DNA of 64,000 nucleotides from the NCBI RefSeq assembly GCF_013407955.1, contig NZ_JACCBU010000001.1, forward strand, positions 2,046,001 through 2,110,000. Direction: 5' to 3'. A model generated the notes under the pieces. The model ran no database searches, was not told the origin of the DNA, and worked only from the letters and a program-made list of their open reading frames with translations. Position 1 is the first letter of the stretch; each line of letters begins with the position of its first letter. The translations under genes were made by a program, and so were the position numbers. The DNA comes from Microlunatus parietis. GTDB lineage: Bacteria; Actinomycetota; Actinomycetes; Propionibacteriales; Propionibacteriaceae. Of the stretch, positions 41,009 to 50,196 are shown piece by piece.

Positions 41009-42229
41009 TCACCTCCGGCTGGCGCTCCGGAGGCCGGCGGCGAGGTTGCCGCGGGCGGCGATCTTGATCGTGTCCAGTTTCAGCCAGGTTCGGAGCAGGT
41101 CCAGCTCAGCCGCAAGCTCCGCGGCGACCCACGTCGCGTCCTGGCCGGGTTCGACGTACGCGCTCTGCACCAGCAGCGTGCCGCTCTGCCGGTCGGCCTT
41201 GAGGTCGCACCGGCCGACCAGGTTGTCGCCGAGCAGGAACGGGAGCACGTAGTAGCCGTAGACCCGTTGCTCGGCCGGAACGTACAGCTGTTTGGCGATC
41301 GGGTTGGTGAAGCCGTAGAGCAGCTGCGACGACGCTCGCATGAAGGAGTCGAACGGGGACAACAGGGCGCGGGCGTTGATCGCCTTCGGCACTCGCACAC
41401 TGGTGACGATGTAGCCGGGATCTCGCCAGCCCTCGACCCGCACCTCGGTGAGCCGGCCCTCCTCGACGAGCTCGCCGAGCAGGCGTGCCAGCGGCACCTT
41501 GATGATCTTGCCGTCCGGCTGCCGGATCCGGAAACTGGTCAGCCCGAGATAGTCGCGCAACCCGCGGCCGTTGGTGATCCCGACGGCCAACGCCGACCGG
41601 TACAGCAGCTCCTTCTGGGCCTCGTCGGCCGGCGGAGCCGGGGCATCGACGAACTCGCGCGGGATCACCCGCTCGACGAGGTCGTACACCCGAGTGAAGC
41701 CGCGCCGTCCCGCCACGGCGAGCTGTCCGCACTCCAGCAACGCCTCCAGGGCCTGCTTGCCCTTGCTCCAACCCCACCATTTCCCGGTCCGGCCGCCGCC
41801 GTCGGTCAGCTCGCCGACGGTCAGCGGGCCTCGCTCCGCGATCTCGTCGTAGACCGCCCGTACGTGATCTTGACCGTCGACCGGGGCACCCAGCGCATAG
41901 GTCCGGCCGGTCTGCATGATGATCATCCGGTGCCGCATCAGCGGGAACAGCTCGACCGGCAACAGGCAGGCGGCGTGGCTCCAGCACTCGAACAACTCGT
42001 GCCGCCGATAGGCGAGTCGGTCCAGCGACTCGACCGGATACGGCCCGAGGCGGGAGTAGACCGGCAGATAGTGGGAGCGCACCAGCACGTTGACGGAGTC
42101 GAGCTGCAGCGCGAGCACCCGGTTGGCGATCTTGCGCACGCCGTCCAGCGTCGGCCTGACCGGTCGAGTGCGGCCGAATCCCTGTGCGGCAAGGGCAATC
42201 CGACGAGCCTCTACGCTCGAGATCTCCAT
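41009..42229 (-). CDS. YcaQ-like winged-helix DNA glycosylase family protein
   Basis: A 406-residue HTH_42 protein. VEARRIALAAQGF starts the first winged helix and LALQLDSVNVLVRSHYLPVY carries the Q-x-D motif used by E. coli YcaQ to unhook DNA interstrand crosslinks (Q-I-D there, Q-L-D here). HELFECWSHAACLLP and FLLGDNLVGRCDLKADRQSG are further family signatures. It therefore likely excises bulky or crosslinked alkyl-purines. Its start lies 9 bases after the stop of the preceding operon gene, so it may be read as a tail of the glycan operon or have its own start. Confidence 0.92.
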   Translation of the reverse strand: MEISSVEARRIALAAQGFGRTRPVRPTLDGVRKIANRVLALQLDSVNVLVRSHYLPVYSRLGPYPVESLDRLAYRRHELFECWSHAACLLPVELFPLMRHRMIIMQTGRTYALGAPVDGQDHVRAVYDEIAERGPLTVGELTDGGGRTGKWWGWSKGKQALEALLECGQLAVAGRRGFTRVYDLVERVIPREFVDAPAPPADEAQKELLYRSALAVGITNGRGLRDYLGLTSFRIRQPDGKIIKVPLARLLGELVEEGRLTEVRVEGWRDPGYIVTSVRVPKAINARALLSPFDSFMRASSQLLYGFTNPIAKQLYVPAEQRVYGYYVLPFLLGDNLVGRCDLKADRQSGTLLVQSAYVEPGQDATWVAAELAAELDLLRTWLKLDTIKIAARGNLAAGLRSASRR

Positions 42230-42238
42230 GCGCGCACT

Positions 42239-44290
42239 CTAGCCGTCGGCACCGACACTCTGCTCCTGCTCGAGCCGCAGCGCGTTCCAGAGCGGCAGCG
42301 CGATCACCCAGGACGGGTTCCAGGTGTTGCTGGCACCGCGCTGCTGCCAGTCGGTGACGAAGAACGCCTCGCCCTGTTCCCCCACCACGTCGAAGCCCCA
42401 GTCACCCGGCCGTTCACAGATGCCCTGCCGAAGTGCCGTGTCGATCCCCTCGGCCCAGCTCCGGAAGTGATCATGGCCGGTGAGCCGGCCAAGCCGCCAC
42501 AGCTCGTAGGTCGGGAAGAACACGTCCAGGTGGTGATTCTGCACGCTCACCCCGGGCCAGCCCAGCGCCGTGAACCCACGCGTTTCGAGCACGGAGCCGG
42601 CGTCGTACCGGGGCGACCAGTGATAGACCCAGGTGAGCAGCCACTCCGCGACCTCCTCGGCCCGGCCCAGGTAGCCCGGGTCGCCGGTCAGGTCGAACAG
42701 TTCCAGCCAGAACCGGAGCAGATAGAGGCCGGCCTCCTTGTCCTCGCAGGCGGCGTCCAGGGTCGAGTGCGAGTACGGCCGCTCGAAGGCTTGCCCGGGC
42801 AAGGCCTGGTACGCCTCGCCGAGCTCACGAGCAAGCTCCAGGAACTCGGCTCGGCCGCTCAGCCGCTGGGCCGCGGCCACCGCGTAGGCCGCCGGAATCC
42901 CCGCCGCGCAAGGCTCCGCGGGCACCGGCGCTCCGTCCGTTGTCCAGCCCAGCGGCACCAGACCGCCGACCAGGTGTCCGGCCACGAACTCGGCCCCGGT
43001 GATCACCGCGTCCCGCCACGACGCGGGAACGTCCAGACCATGATCGTCGAAGAGCCGTACGGTGTCGGCGATGTCACCCAAGCTCTCGCCGTACGCGCGC
43101 GCGAAGATCAACTCGGTGCCGTGGCGCCGGGCCCCGATCCAGCTCCGATCGTCGTGGACGTAGCCGGTGTAGCGGAGTCCGGGTGCCGCGGCCGCGGAAT
43201 GCCCGACGTAGAAGTCGATCACGCGGCGGGCCCGGTCGATCCGGTCCGGGCGGCCGTCGCGGAGTCCGAGGGCGGCGTCGCACCAGGCGAGCCGGAGGCA
43301 CTGTCCGGTCCAGCCGTAGCTGAAGTCGTGGGCCGGCCGCGGTTTGCCGCCGGGTCGTTCCTTCCGCGGCTCGCCCCAGGCCGGGAACTTCAGGTAGCCC
43401 GCGACCGGGCCGTCGGAGAAGCTGCGGGCATCCAGCGCAGCAGCCTTCAGTTCGATCATGGCCGGCCGGCCCTCCGGATCGGCTGCGGGCGCCGGACCGA
43501 GCGAGCGGCCGGCCCGGGCCAGCGCCACGAAGCCGCGACCGGGGCGGGGCAGGTCGCCCCATTCCAGGAGCAGGTTCCTGGTGATCATCCCGCCCGGTGC
43601 GAGCGTGAAGTAGCCGCGCGGATTCGGCGCGGTCGTCGCCTTGTGGACGTAGTCCAGATCCGGTACGCCGTCGAACATGATCGCCCCGGACAAGGCGATG
43701 ATCGCCGCCGGCTCCGTACCCGCTACCGCTCCCAGCGTGCCGTAGCCGACCCGTCCGCCGGCATCGCGGTCCGCTTCCGGCCGGTCGATGATCATCAGAT
43801 AGCTGCCGTCGGACGGCTCGACGCAGACCGCCGGGATCGGCAGCCGGTCCACGCCGGTGACGTAGCCGCCGCGGCTCACATGGGGCACCGTGCGGTCCGC
43901 GTCCGCCGACGGATTGTCGTGCTGGATCACCTGCGGAATGGTGACTCTGGACTCCGGTGGTCCGGCCGTCCACTGCAGCCCGACCACGAGATCGGTCACC
44001 GGAGCGGCATCGTCGTTGGTCCACCGCAGGTCCATGGCCAGCCGGTCGCCGGACCGCCGAAGCACGACCTCGACCGCGAGCCGGTCCAGCCGCCCGGTGA
44101 TCACGACCCGCGCGCCCTCGTCCCGGACCTGGGCCGCCGCCAGCCCCGGACGGTTCCTGCGCCACGGCCGGCCGGTCGACATGATCAACAAGTCGCCGAC
44201 CACGCCGTCCCAGACCGGGCGGCTCCCACTCAGCAGACGAAGGCCGATCCCGGGACGATCCCGATCGACATCGATCAGGCCGTTCAGCAT
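42239..44290 (-). CDS. putative glycan-processing protein with beta-sandwich and alpha/alpha-toroid-like domains
   Basis: A 683-residue protein of no family I can name. The first 280 residues are beta-rich (VVITGRLDRLAVEVVLRRSG, LAMDLRWTNDDAAPVTDLVV), like the sandwich in front of many toroid glycosidases. The remainder is helical with Tyr/Trp/His-rich loops (HDFSYGWTGQCLRLAWCDAA, SHSTLDAACEDKEAGLYLLR, SVQNHHLDVFFPTYELWRL). No signal peptide, so cytoplasmic. Its ATG overlaps the upstream gene's TGA by 7 bases, giving translational coupling. It is the last catabolic gene of the ten-gene operon starting at 55396 and presumably acts on the same imported glycan. Confidence 0.85.
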   Translation of the reverse strand: MLNGLIDVDRDRPGIGLRLLSGSRPVWDGVVGDLLIMSTGRPWRRNRPGLAAAQVRDEGARVVITGRLDRLAVEVVLRRSGDRLAMDLRWTNDDAAPVTDLVVGLQWTAGPPESRVTIPQVIQHDNPSADADRTVPHVSRGGYVTGVDRLPIPAVCVEPSDGSYLMIIDRPEADRDAGGRVGYGTLGAVAGTEPAAIIALSGAIMFDGVPDLDYVHKATTAPNPRGYFTLAPGGMITRNLLLEWGDLPRPGRGFVALARAGRSLGPAPAADPEGRPAMIELKAAALDARSFSDGPVAGYLKFPAWGEPRKERPGGKPRPAHDFSYGWTGQCLRLAWCDAALGLRDGRPDRIDRARRVIDFYVGHSAAAAPGLRYTGYVHDDRSWIGARRHGTELIFARAYGESLGDIADTVRLFDDHGLDVPASWRDAVITGAEFVAGHLVGGLVPLGWTTDGAPVPAEPCAAGIPAAYAVAAAQRLSGRAEFLELARELGEAYQALPGQAFERPYSHSTLDAACEDKEAGLYLLRFWLELFDLTGDPGYLGRAEEVAEWLLTWVYHWSPRYDAGSVLETRGFTALGWPGVSVQNHHLDVFFPTYELWRLGRLTGHDHFRSWAEGIDTALRQGICERPGDWGFDVVGEQGEAFFVTDWQQRGASNTWNPSWVIALPLWNALRLEQEQSVGADG

Positions 44291-45549
44291 CGCGTCGCCC
44301 GGATCGCATAGTAGAGCCGCGGTTCCAGTTGCACCGTGAACGAACCGGAGTCGGTCCGCAGCACCTCCTCGACGGTCATCGACCAGGTGTCGATCACCTC
44401 GACTCGGTACGGTCCGTCGGGCAGGTCGAACGACCGGCTCCGGAACCGGTGCGCCCCCAGGTACTGCAGATACACCTCGTCCGGCACCCCGAGCGTCGAC
44501 GCGTCCGGACGGAGCCGCAGATAGCTCGCCGACCCCGGCAGCGCGGCCAGGATCTCGTGCAGGAAGCTCAACCGGGGCAGGGCTTCACCGCGCGGCCCAC
44601 CGCCGTCGACCCATCGTTCCGCGTGGGTCGGGAACCCGCCGCGCACCGCGGTCTCCCAGGCGTACAGCACCACAGCCTCGGCGGTCCGACTCCCGTCAAG
44701 GTCCGGAGCGTCGCCCTCCACCAGACCGTCCAGCACGGCGGGCTTCGCGAAGTCGTCGGTCAGCGTCGAGCTCGACCGGGCATGATCAGTGCGCACGCTC
44801 GCGTAGCTGATCCGCGGGTCGCCGAAGTCGAAGCCGAGTCCGGCGTGCACGGTGCAAGGCCGGTGTCCGTGATCATGCTCGGCGAGCAGGTCCAGCGCCT
44901 CCCGCCAGAGCGCCGGTTCGACCCCGGCCCGGTCGGCATCGACGGCCAGACACCACGCGACGGTACGGAAGCCGGCAAACCGCGACACGACTCGCCGCAG
45001 GTGTTCCCGCCAGCCGTCCCGGTTCAGCGCCCGACCGTCGCCGAACAACACCAGCTCCGCCCGGCGGCCGATCTCGGCCAGCGCAGTCACGGCCCACTCG
45101 ACCCGGTCCAGTTCGGCATCGTCCGGCCAGTCGACCCGTTCCGGATCGAGCACCGACAGCCGTACCGCCGTGATCGGCGACTCGCGCAGCAAACCGAGCG
45201 TGTGCCCGGCGTCCGGCCGCCGGTGCCAATCCAGCAGGTTGGTCGGCAACGGCAGGTGTGGCGTGCCGTCGGCGTGGGCGAACCGGGTGCCGAGGACGCC
45301 GACCGGTCCATGATCACCGGCGGGTTCCGGCTCGCAGTCCAGCGTTCCCTCGCCGATCGGGGGCCCGGCAGAGTCCATGATCGTGTACGTCCAGCGCCCG
45401 ACCACGCCCGGTGCGAAGCGGGCCAGCAGCCGGTCCCCGCTGCGGAACGGCTCGGCCACCGCCCGTACCCGATCATGAACGAACTGCACCGCCACGGCCG
45501 CGGTCCCGGTCAGTTCCAACTCGGCCGGCTCCCAGCGACGTACCCTCAT
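44284..45549 (-). CDS. catalytically degenerate paralogue of the DUF5060-type glycosidase
   Basis: A 421-residue protein aligning with the neighbour at 45546 over its whole length: the same opening (MRVRRWEPAELELTGTAA against MTVERWGIFELTLSGPAD) and the same closing (YRVEVIDTWSMTVEEV against HRVEIIDTWAMTVEPL). The neighbour's candidate catalytic residues are lost: SNEFDF becomes AVDADR (Asp204) and VLDELGYEG becomes VLDGLVEG (Gly275). It therefore is probably a non-catalytic partner or binding protein. It overlaps its active-looking neighbour by 4 bases and the next gene by 7. Confidence 0.85.
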   Translation of the reverse strand: MRVRRWEPAELELTGTAAVAVQFVHDRVRAVAEPFRSGDRLLARFAPGVVGRWTYTIMDSAGPPIGEGTLDCEPEPAGDHGPVGVLGTRFAHADGTPHLPLPTNLLDWHRRPDAGHTLGLLRESPITAVRLSVLDPERVDWPDDAELDRVEWAVTALAEIGRRAELVLFGDGRALNRDGWREHLRRVVSRFAGFRTVAWCLAVDADRAGVEPALWREALDLLAEHDHGHRPCTVHAGLGFDFGDPRISYASVRTDHARSSSTLTDDFAKPAVLDGLVEGDAPDLDGSRTAEAVVLYAWETAVRGGFPTHAERWVDGGGPRGEALPRLSFLHEILAALPGSASYLRLRPDASTLGVPDEVYLQYLGAHRFRSRSFDLPDGPYRVEVIDTWSMTVEEVLRTDSGSFTVQLEPRLYYAIRATRC

Positions 45550-46940
45550 CGGCTGATCCTCACTGCGAGATCGGTCCGCCCGAGCGGGATCCGGCATCGT
45601 CCACGGAACACTCCGGGCAGCGGCTCGACGGTCATCGCCCAGGTGTCGATGATCTCGACTCGATGATCATGATCATCGAGTTCCACGTCGTAGTAGGCCG
45701 GCCGGCGGTCGCCGAAGTAGTCCAGCCGATAGCCCCGGTCCCGGGCCGCGATCCAGTCCGCTGGTCCTTGGTCGATGATCGAACGCAGGAAGGCGATCCG
45801 CTCCGGGCTCTCCCCGATCAGCGTGCCGCCGCTGGAGATCCAGCGGTGCTCGGTGTCCACGTAGCATTCGCCGTGGCCGACGAAACCGCCCCGGGTCATT
45901 CCCTCCCAGAATCGCCGGGTGATCTCCCGCCCGGTCAGGTTGCCCCAGCGCCGGTCGATGTCGCCCTCGTAGCCGAGTTCGTCCAGCACCACCGGCTTCG
46001 GGTGCCGCATCCGCCACTCGGCGGTGAGCCCGGCGTCCCAGTGCTGGATGCTCTGGTGCGTCGTCCAGGGCTTGCCGAAGTCGTAGATCGAAGCGTGTTC
46101 GAACATCGCGGTGCCGTTGTGGATCGACGCCAGCCGCCGGTAGGGGTCGATCCGCTGCAGGTACTGCAACAGCCGATCCCAGTCGATCATGGTCTTGGCC
46201 TTGTTGAAGTCGAACTCGTTGGACATCGACCACCACACGTTGCGGAAGGCGGCCAGCCGGGCGACGACGTAGCGGACCAGGAACCGGTCCTGCTCCGGGG
46301 TCAGATTGTCGACGCCCCAATGCCCCTTGTCGTAGGGATGGAAGATGATCACGTCCGCCTCGATGCCGAGCTCGAGCAGGTCGGCGATCCGGCCCTCGAA
46401 GTGACGGAAGAACTCCGGGTCGAACCGGGTCGGGTCCAGTTGCCCTGGAGTGTCGCCGGCGAAGGCGATCCGCGGCGGTGTCATCGCGGCCGTCGGCAGC
46501 AGGCACATCCTGACCTTGTTGAAGGGCGATGCGGCCAGGGACTCCAGCGTCCGCCGTTCATGATCTTCGTCACCGGTGTGGGTCCAGTGGTAACAGGTGG
46601 TGCCGTACGACTCGTGCCGCGTCCCGTCGGCGTACTCGAACCGCCAGCCGCCGACCGCCCGGACCGGACCGTGGTTGCCCTGCCCCGGCGGGCCGACCAG
46701 GAACTCTCCGGCCCGTCCGTCCAGGGCCGGCGCGTTGCTCGAGGTCCGATACCACCAGGTCCCCTCCCGGTCCGGCGAGAACCTGATCTTGTAGGCACCG
46801 TCGCCGTCGTAGAACCCGTCCACCGCGACGATCCGGTTCCGGTACTGGAACTCGGCCGTCAGCTCGACCTCGACATACGGGTTACCGTCGGCGGGACCGG
46901 ACAGGGTCAGCTCGAAGATCCCCCACCGCTCAACGGTCAT
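45546..46940 (-). CDS. glycoside hydrolase, DUF5060/DUF4038-type TIM barrel
   Basis: A 464-residue protein. The N-terminal beta domain fits DUF5060 (VEVELTAEFQYRNRIVAVDG, FYDGDGAYKIRFSPDREGTW). The barrel begins ASPFNKVRMCLLP; the likely acid/base is Glu242 in WWSMSNEFDF and the nucleophile Glu321 in VVLDELGYEGD, the usual strand 4 and strand 7 pair of clan GH-A. The C-terminal strands contain VEIIDTWAMTVE. Related families act on plant or microbial glycans with arabinose or apiose. ATG at 46940 overlaps the sialidase-like stop (ATGA). A 24-base perfect palindrome lies in the gene at 45658. Confidence 0.88.
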   Translation of the reverse strand: MTVERWGIFELTLSGPADGNPYVEVELTAEFQYRNRIVAVDGFYDGDGAYKIRFSPDREGTWWYRTSSNAPALDGRAGEFLVGPPGQGNHGPVRAVGGWRFEYADGTRHESYGTTCYHWTHTGDEDHERRTLESLAASPFNKVRMCLLPTAAMTPPRIAFAGDTPGQLDPTRFDPEFFRHFEGRIADLLELGIEADVIIFHPYDKGHWGVDNLTPEQDRFLVRYVVARLAAFRNVWWSMSNEFDFNKAKTMIDWDRLLQYLQRIDPYRRLASIHNGTAMFEHASIYDFGKPWTTHQSIQHWDAGLTAEWRMRHPKPVVLDELGYEGDIDRRWGNLTGREITRRFWEGMTRGGFVGHGECYVDTEHRWISSGGTLIGESPERIAFLRSIIDQGPADWIAARDRGYRLDYFGDRRPAYYDVELDDHDHRVEIIDTWAMTVEPLPGVFRGRCRIPLGRTDLAVRISR

Positions 46941-48004
46941 CCGCACACCCAGTCCGCGTCGAAGCTGACGTGCTTGATCGCCTTACGCAGGTACGAATAC
47001 GCGGCGTGCACCCGGCCGTCGGAGGTCTGCAGCAGTGTCGGGTAGGAGTAGCCCATCGGGGCGTCCCGGTACTCCAGATCGGCCAGCTGCAGGTTGCGCC
47101 GGAACGGCCAGGTGGCGCCGTCGTCCTCGGACAGGGCGAGCGCGAGCGGAGTCCGTACCGCCTTCTTGCGCGGGTTCTCCGGGTCGCCGACCCAGCGGAA
47201 CTGATCACGCTCCAGGGAGGCGTCGTTGAAGATCAACAGCAGCCGCCCGTCGGCCAGCCGGACCTGGTGCACGGCCGAGTTGTTGTTGGCCAGTTCGGTC
47301 CGCTCCGGCACCGACCAGGTGACCCCGCGGTCGGTCGACACCGAGGCATAGATGCGGTCCGCGGCTCGGGACCGGAACAGGGCCGACAGGGTGCCGTCGG
47401 CGCGTTGCACCACGCTCGGCTGGACCCGGCCCAGGCTCTCCGGCATCTCGTGCTCGGCCCAGGTCTCACCGCCGTCCGAGCTGATCGCGATCACGCTGTA
47501 CTCGCCGGCCGGCGTGCACAGGTAGGACGGCAGCAGCCACGTACCGTCGTCGAAGATCAGCGGCGGGTTGCGCAGGAAGTAGCCCGGCCCGGGGAACAGG
47601 ATCCGCGGCTCGGACCAGGTCGCACCATGATCATCGGAGGTCCGGGCCAGCACGTGGGCCGACTTCTGATCATGCGGCTCGTTCGAGGTGTGCAGCAGCC
47701 AGATCGTCCCGCCGGGTGCGGTGAACAACACCGGGTTCTGCTCGGACCGGTCCGGGTCGGCGGCGACCAGGTCCGGCTCAGTCCACGCCTCGGCGCCCTG
47801 CGGCAGCCGGGACACCACGATGTTGGTGCCCGGCTCCCCCTCGCCCGGACCGTTGAACCAGGCGCAGACCAGGTCGCCGTTCGCGGCTTCGGCGAGGGTC
47901 GCGGCATGGCTGTCGCCGGAATGCAGCACCGGCAGCAGCGCCTCGGTCAGGGCCGGGTCGGCACCGGGTCGCAGACGTCCGTCGAAACGTGGATCCCGTT
48001 CCAT
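46937..48004 (-). CDS. BNR-repeat sialidase-family protein
   Basis: A 355-residue six-bladed propeller. Four Asp-boxes (S-x-D-x-G-x-x-W) are visible: TSDDHGATW, SSDGGETW, STDRGVTW and SEDDGATW. LPVLHSGDSHAATLAEAANG resembles the first blade of exo-sialidases and related glycan hydrolases; NPPLIFDDGTWLLPSYL and QPSVVQRADGTLSALFRS are further conserved blades. No signal peptide is present, so it acts inside the cell on transported material, unlike secreted sialidases. The arginine triad of true sialidases cannot be fully assigned. AAGG lies upstream of ATG at 48004; ten bases separate it from the ATPase gene. Confidence 0.9.
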   Translation of the reverse strand: MERDPRFDGRLRPGADPALTEALLPVLHSGDSHAATLAEAANGDLVCAWFNGPGEGEPGTNIVVSRLPQGAEAWTEPDLVAADPDRSEQNPVLFTAPGGTIWLLHTSNEPHDQKSAHVLARTSDDHGATWSEPRILFPGPGYFLRNPPLIFDDGTWLLPSYLCTPAGEYSVIAISSDGGETWAEHEMPESLGRVQPSVVQRADGTLSALFRSRAADRIYASVSTDRGVTWSVPERTELANNNSAVHQVRLADGRLLLIFNDASLERDQFRWVGDPENPRKKAVRTPLALALSEDDGATWPFRRNLQLADLEYRDAPMGYSYPTLLQTSDGRVHAAYSYLRKAIKHVSFDADWVCG

Positions 48005-48014
48005 CCTTGGCCTT

Positions 48015-49085
48015 TCAGTTGTCGGTCGGGTCGATGCCGCGGAGCTCCAGCTCCTCGGCGAAGTGGCAGGCGGCACGGCGGCCGGGCCGGACCTCGCGAA
48101 GCGCGGGGACCTCGGTCCGGCAACGATCTTGAGCGTAGAAGCAGCGCGGATGGAACGGACAGCCGGTCGGCACCTTGGACGGATCCGCGACCTCACCGCG
48201 CAACACGATCCGGCCCCGGCCGTCCGTCTTCGCCCTGGCTGCGGCATCAGGATCCGGATCGGGAACGGCGGACAGCAGCGCCTCCGTGTACGGGTGTTGC
48301 GGGTTCCCGTAGATCTCGGCGGTCGGGCCGGACTCGACGACCTTGCCGACATACATGACGACGACCTCGTCGGCCATGTATTCCACGGTGCCGAGATCGT
48401 GCGAGATGAACAGGTAGGTGAGGTTACTGTCGTCCTGCAGATCCCTGAGCAGGTTGAGGATCTGGGCCCGTACGGACACGTCGAGGGCGCTCACCGCCTC
48501 GTCCGCGACCACCAGCCGCGGATCCAGCGCCAGCGCCCGGGCGATGCCGACCCGCTGCCGTTCCCCGCCGGAAAAGGCGTTCGGGTAGCGGTGCCGGTAT
48601 TCGGCACGCAGGCCGACCCGCTGCAGCAGGGCCGCCACCCGGTCGTCGATCTCGCTCGCCGGCAGGACGTGATTCACCCGCAGCGCCTCGCCGACGATCT
48701 GGTTCAGCGTGAACCGTGGGTTCAAGGCCGAGAAGGGATCCTGGAACACCATCCGGATCTCCCGCCGGTACGGCTTCAACTCCCGCTCCTTCATGGCCGC
48801 GAGGTCGACCACCCGGCCGTCCGCCGTGCGGTAGTTGATCATGCCGGCGGTCGGCGTGTTGGCGCGCAGGATGCATCGGCCGAGCGTGCTCTTGCCGCAG
48901 CCCGACTCGCCCACCAGGCCGACCGTCCGTCCCGCCGCGATGGTCAGATCGACACCGTCGACCGCCCTGACGTGGCCGACCGTACGGCCCAGCATTCCCT
49001 TGCGGATCGGGAAATGCATGGTGAGGTCCCGGGTCTCCAGCAGGACCTGGTCGGCCCGGGTGTCGGGGTCATCGATGACCGTCAT
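48015..49085 (-). CDS. Opp/Dpp-type ABC transporter ATP-binding protein (second ATPase)
   Basis: A 356-residue ATPase. Walker A is [14 protein letters not shown], the Q-loop MVFQDPFSALNPR, the signature FSGGERQRVGIARAL and Walker B LVVADEAVSALD; the C-terminus has the oligopeptide-type cysteine cluster GCPFHPRCFYAQDRC that often holds an iron-sulfur site. It overlaps the first ATPase gene by 17 bases. With that protein it drives import by the permeases at 50174 and 51330. Confidence 0.95.
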   Translation of the reverse strand: MTVIDDPDTRADQVLLETRDLTMHFPIRKGMLGRTVGHVRAVDGVDLTIAAGRTVGLVGESGCGKSTLGRCILRANTPTAGMINYRTADGRVVDLAAMKERELKPYRREIRMVFQDPFSALNPRFTLNQIVGEALRVNHVLPASEIDDRVAALLQRVGLRAEYRHRYPNAFSGGERQRVGIARALALDPRLVVADEAVSALDVSVRAQILNLLRDLQDDSNLTYLFISHDLGTVEYMADEVVVMYVGKVVESGPTAEIYGNPQHPYTEALLSAVPDPDPDAAARAKTDGRGRIVLRGEVADPSKVPTGCPFHPRCFYAQDRCRTEVPALREVRPGRRAACHFAEELELRGIDPTDN

Positions 49086-50196
49086 CGGAGTCCTCCTGAT
49101 AGAGCACGCAGCGGACCTGGTGGCCGTCGTCGGTGGTGATCACCGGCGGCGGCGCGGTGTCGCAGCGACCCGGGATGAACGAGTCGCAGCGATCATGGAA
49201 CGGGCAGCCGGACGGCCGATGGTACGGATGCGGCACGATCCCCCGGACCGGCGCCAGCCGCACGTTGCGGTCCCGGCCCAGCTTCGGCACCGACCGCAGC
49301 AACGCCTGGGTGTAGGGATGCCGCGGCTCGGCGAACAGTCGGCGCAGCTCACCCTGCTCGACCACCCGGCCCAGATACATGACGGCCACCCGGTCGGCCA
49401 ATTGGGCCGCCACCCCGAGATCGTGGGTGATCAGCATGATCGACATCTCGAACTCGTCCTGCAGCGAGGTGAGCAGTTCCAGGATCTGCGCCTGCGTGGT
49501 GACGTCGAGCGCCGTGGTCGGCTCGTCGGCGATCAGCAACTCCGGACCGCAGGACAGCGCCATCGCGATCATGGCCCGCTGCCGCATCCCGCCGCTGAGC
49601 TGGAACGGGTAGGCGTCGATCCGCTGCTCCGGCGACGGGATGCCGACCCGGCCGAGCAGATCGATCGCCCGCTGCCGGGCCTGGTCCTTGGTCAGGTTCT
49701 CGTGCAGCGTGATCGCCTCGATGATCTGGTTGCCGATCGTGTGCATCATCGACAACGACGTCATCGGTTCCTGGAAGACCATGGCGATCCGCTTGCCCCG
49801 GACGCCGCGGACCAGCTCCGGTTCGGCCGTGGCCAGATCGATCATGCCGGGCGGCGCATCGGGCAGCACCTTCGCCCGGCGCGCCTCTTCTCGGCGAGCC
49901 CGGAACCCGAGTCGTCGCTCGCCCGGCTCGCGCGGCGGCGGCGCCGGCACCCAGACCTGGCCGGCCATGATCTTGCCCGGCCGGTCCACCAGGCCCAGCA
50001 CGGAGCGAGCCATCACGCTCTTGCCGCACCCGGACTCGCCCACCACGGCAAGCGTCTCGCCGCGGCCGATCTCCAGGTCGACCTCCTCGACGGCGTTGAC
50101 CACGCCGTCCTCCAGTTGGAACTGCGTCCGCAGGCCGCGCAGCCGGAGCACCGGCTGCGCCGCGTTCGGCGGCTCACTTGTACGGGTCGGCAGCAT
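49069..50196 (-). CDS. Opp/Dpp-type ABC transporter ATP-binding protein (first ATPase)
   Basis: A 375-residue ATPase. Walker A is [15 protein letters not shown], then a 30-residue polar insertion before the Q-loop [20 protein letters not shown]. The signature is [16 protein letters not shown] and Walker [13 protein letters not shown]. The C-terminal cluster is [17 protein letters not shown] took ATG at 50196 as start because GGAG lies at a usable distance before it; ATG at 50208 is an alternative with GGAG touching it. It overlaps the permease gene by 23 bases. Confidence 0.93.
   Translation of the reverse strand: MLPTRTSEPPNAAQPVLRLRGLRTQFQLEDGVVNAVEEVDLEIGRGETLAVVGESGCGKSVMARSVLGLVDRPGKIMAGQVWVPAPPPREPGERRLGFRARREEARRAKVLPDAPPGMIDLATAEPELVRGVRGKRIAMVFQEPMTSLSMMHTIGNQIIEAITLHENLTKDQARQRAIDLLGRVGIPSPEQRIDAYPFQLSGGMRQRAMIAMALSCGPELLIADEPTTALDVTTQAQILELLTSLQDEFEMSIMLITHDLGVAAQLADRVAVMYLGRVVEQGELRRLFAEPRHPYTQALLRSVPKLGRDRNVRLAPVRGIVPHPYHRPSGCPFHDRCDSFIPGRCDTAPPPVITTDDGHQVRCVLYQEDSDDGHR

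Noticed and set aside
40655..44311. 1218-codon open frame on the plus strand across YcaQ and the toroid-like gene
   Set aside because: It spans two well-supported minus-strand genes and their junction, has low-complexity composition and no recognisable fold.
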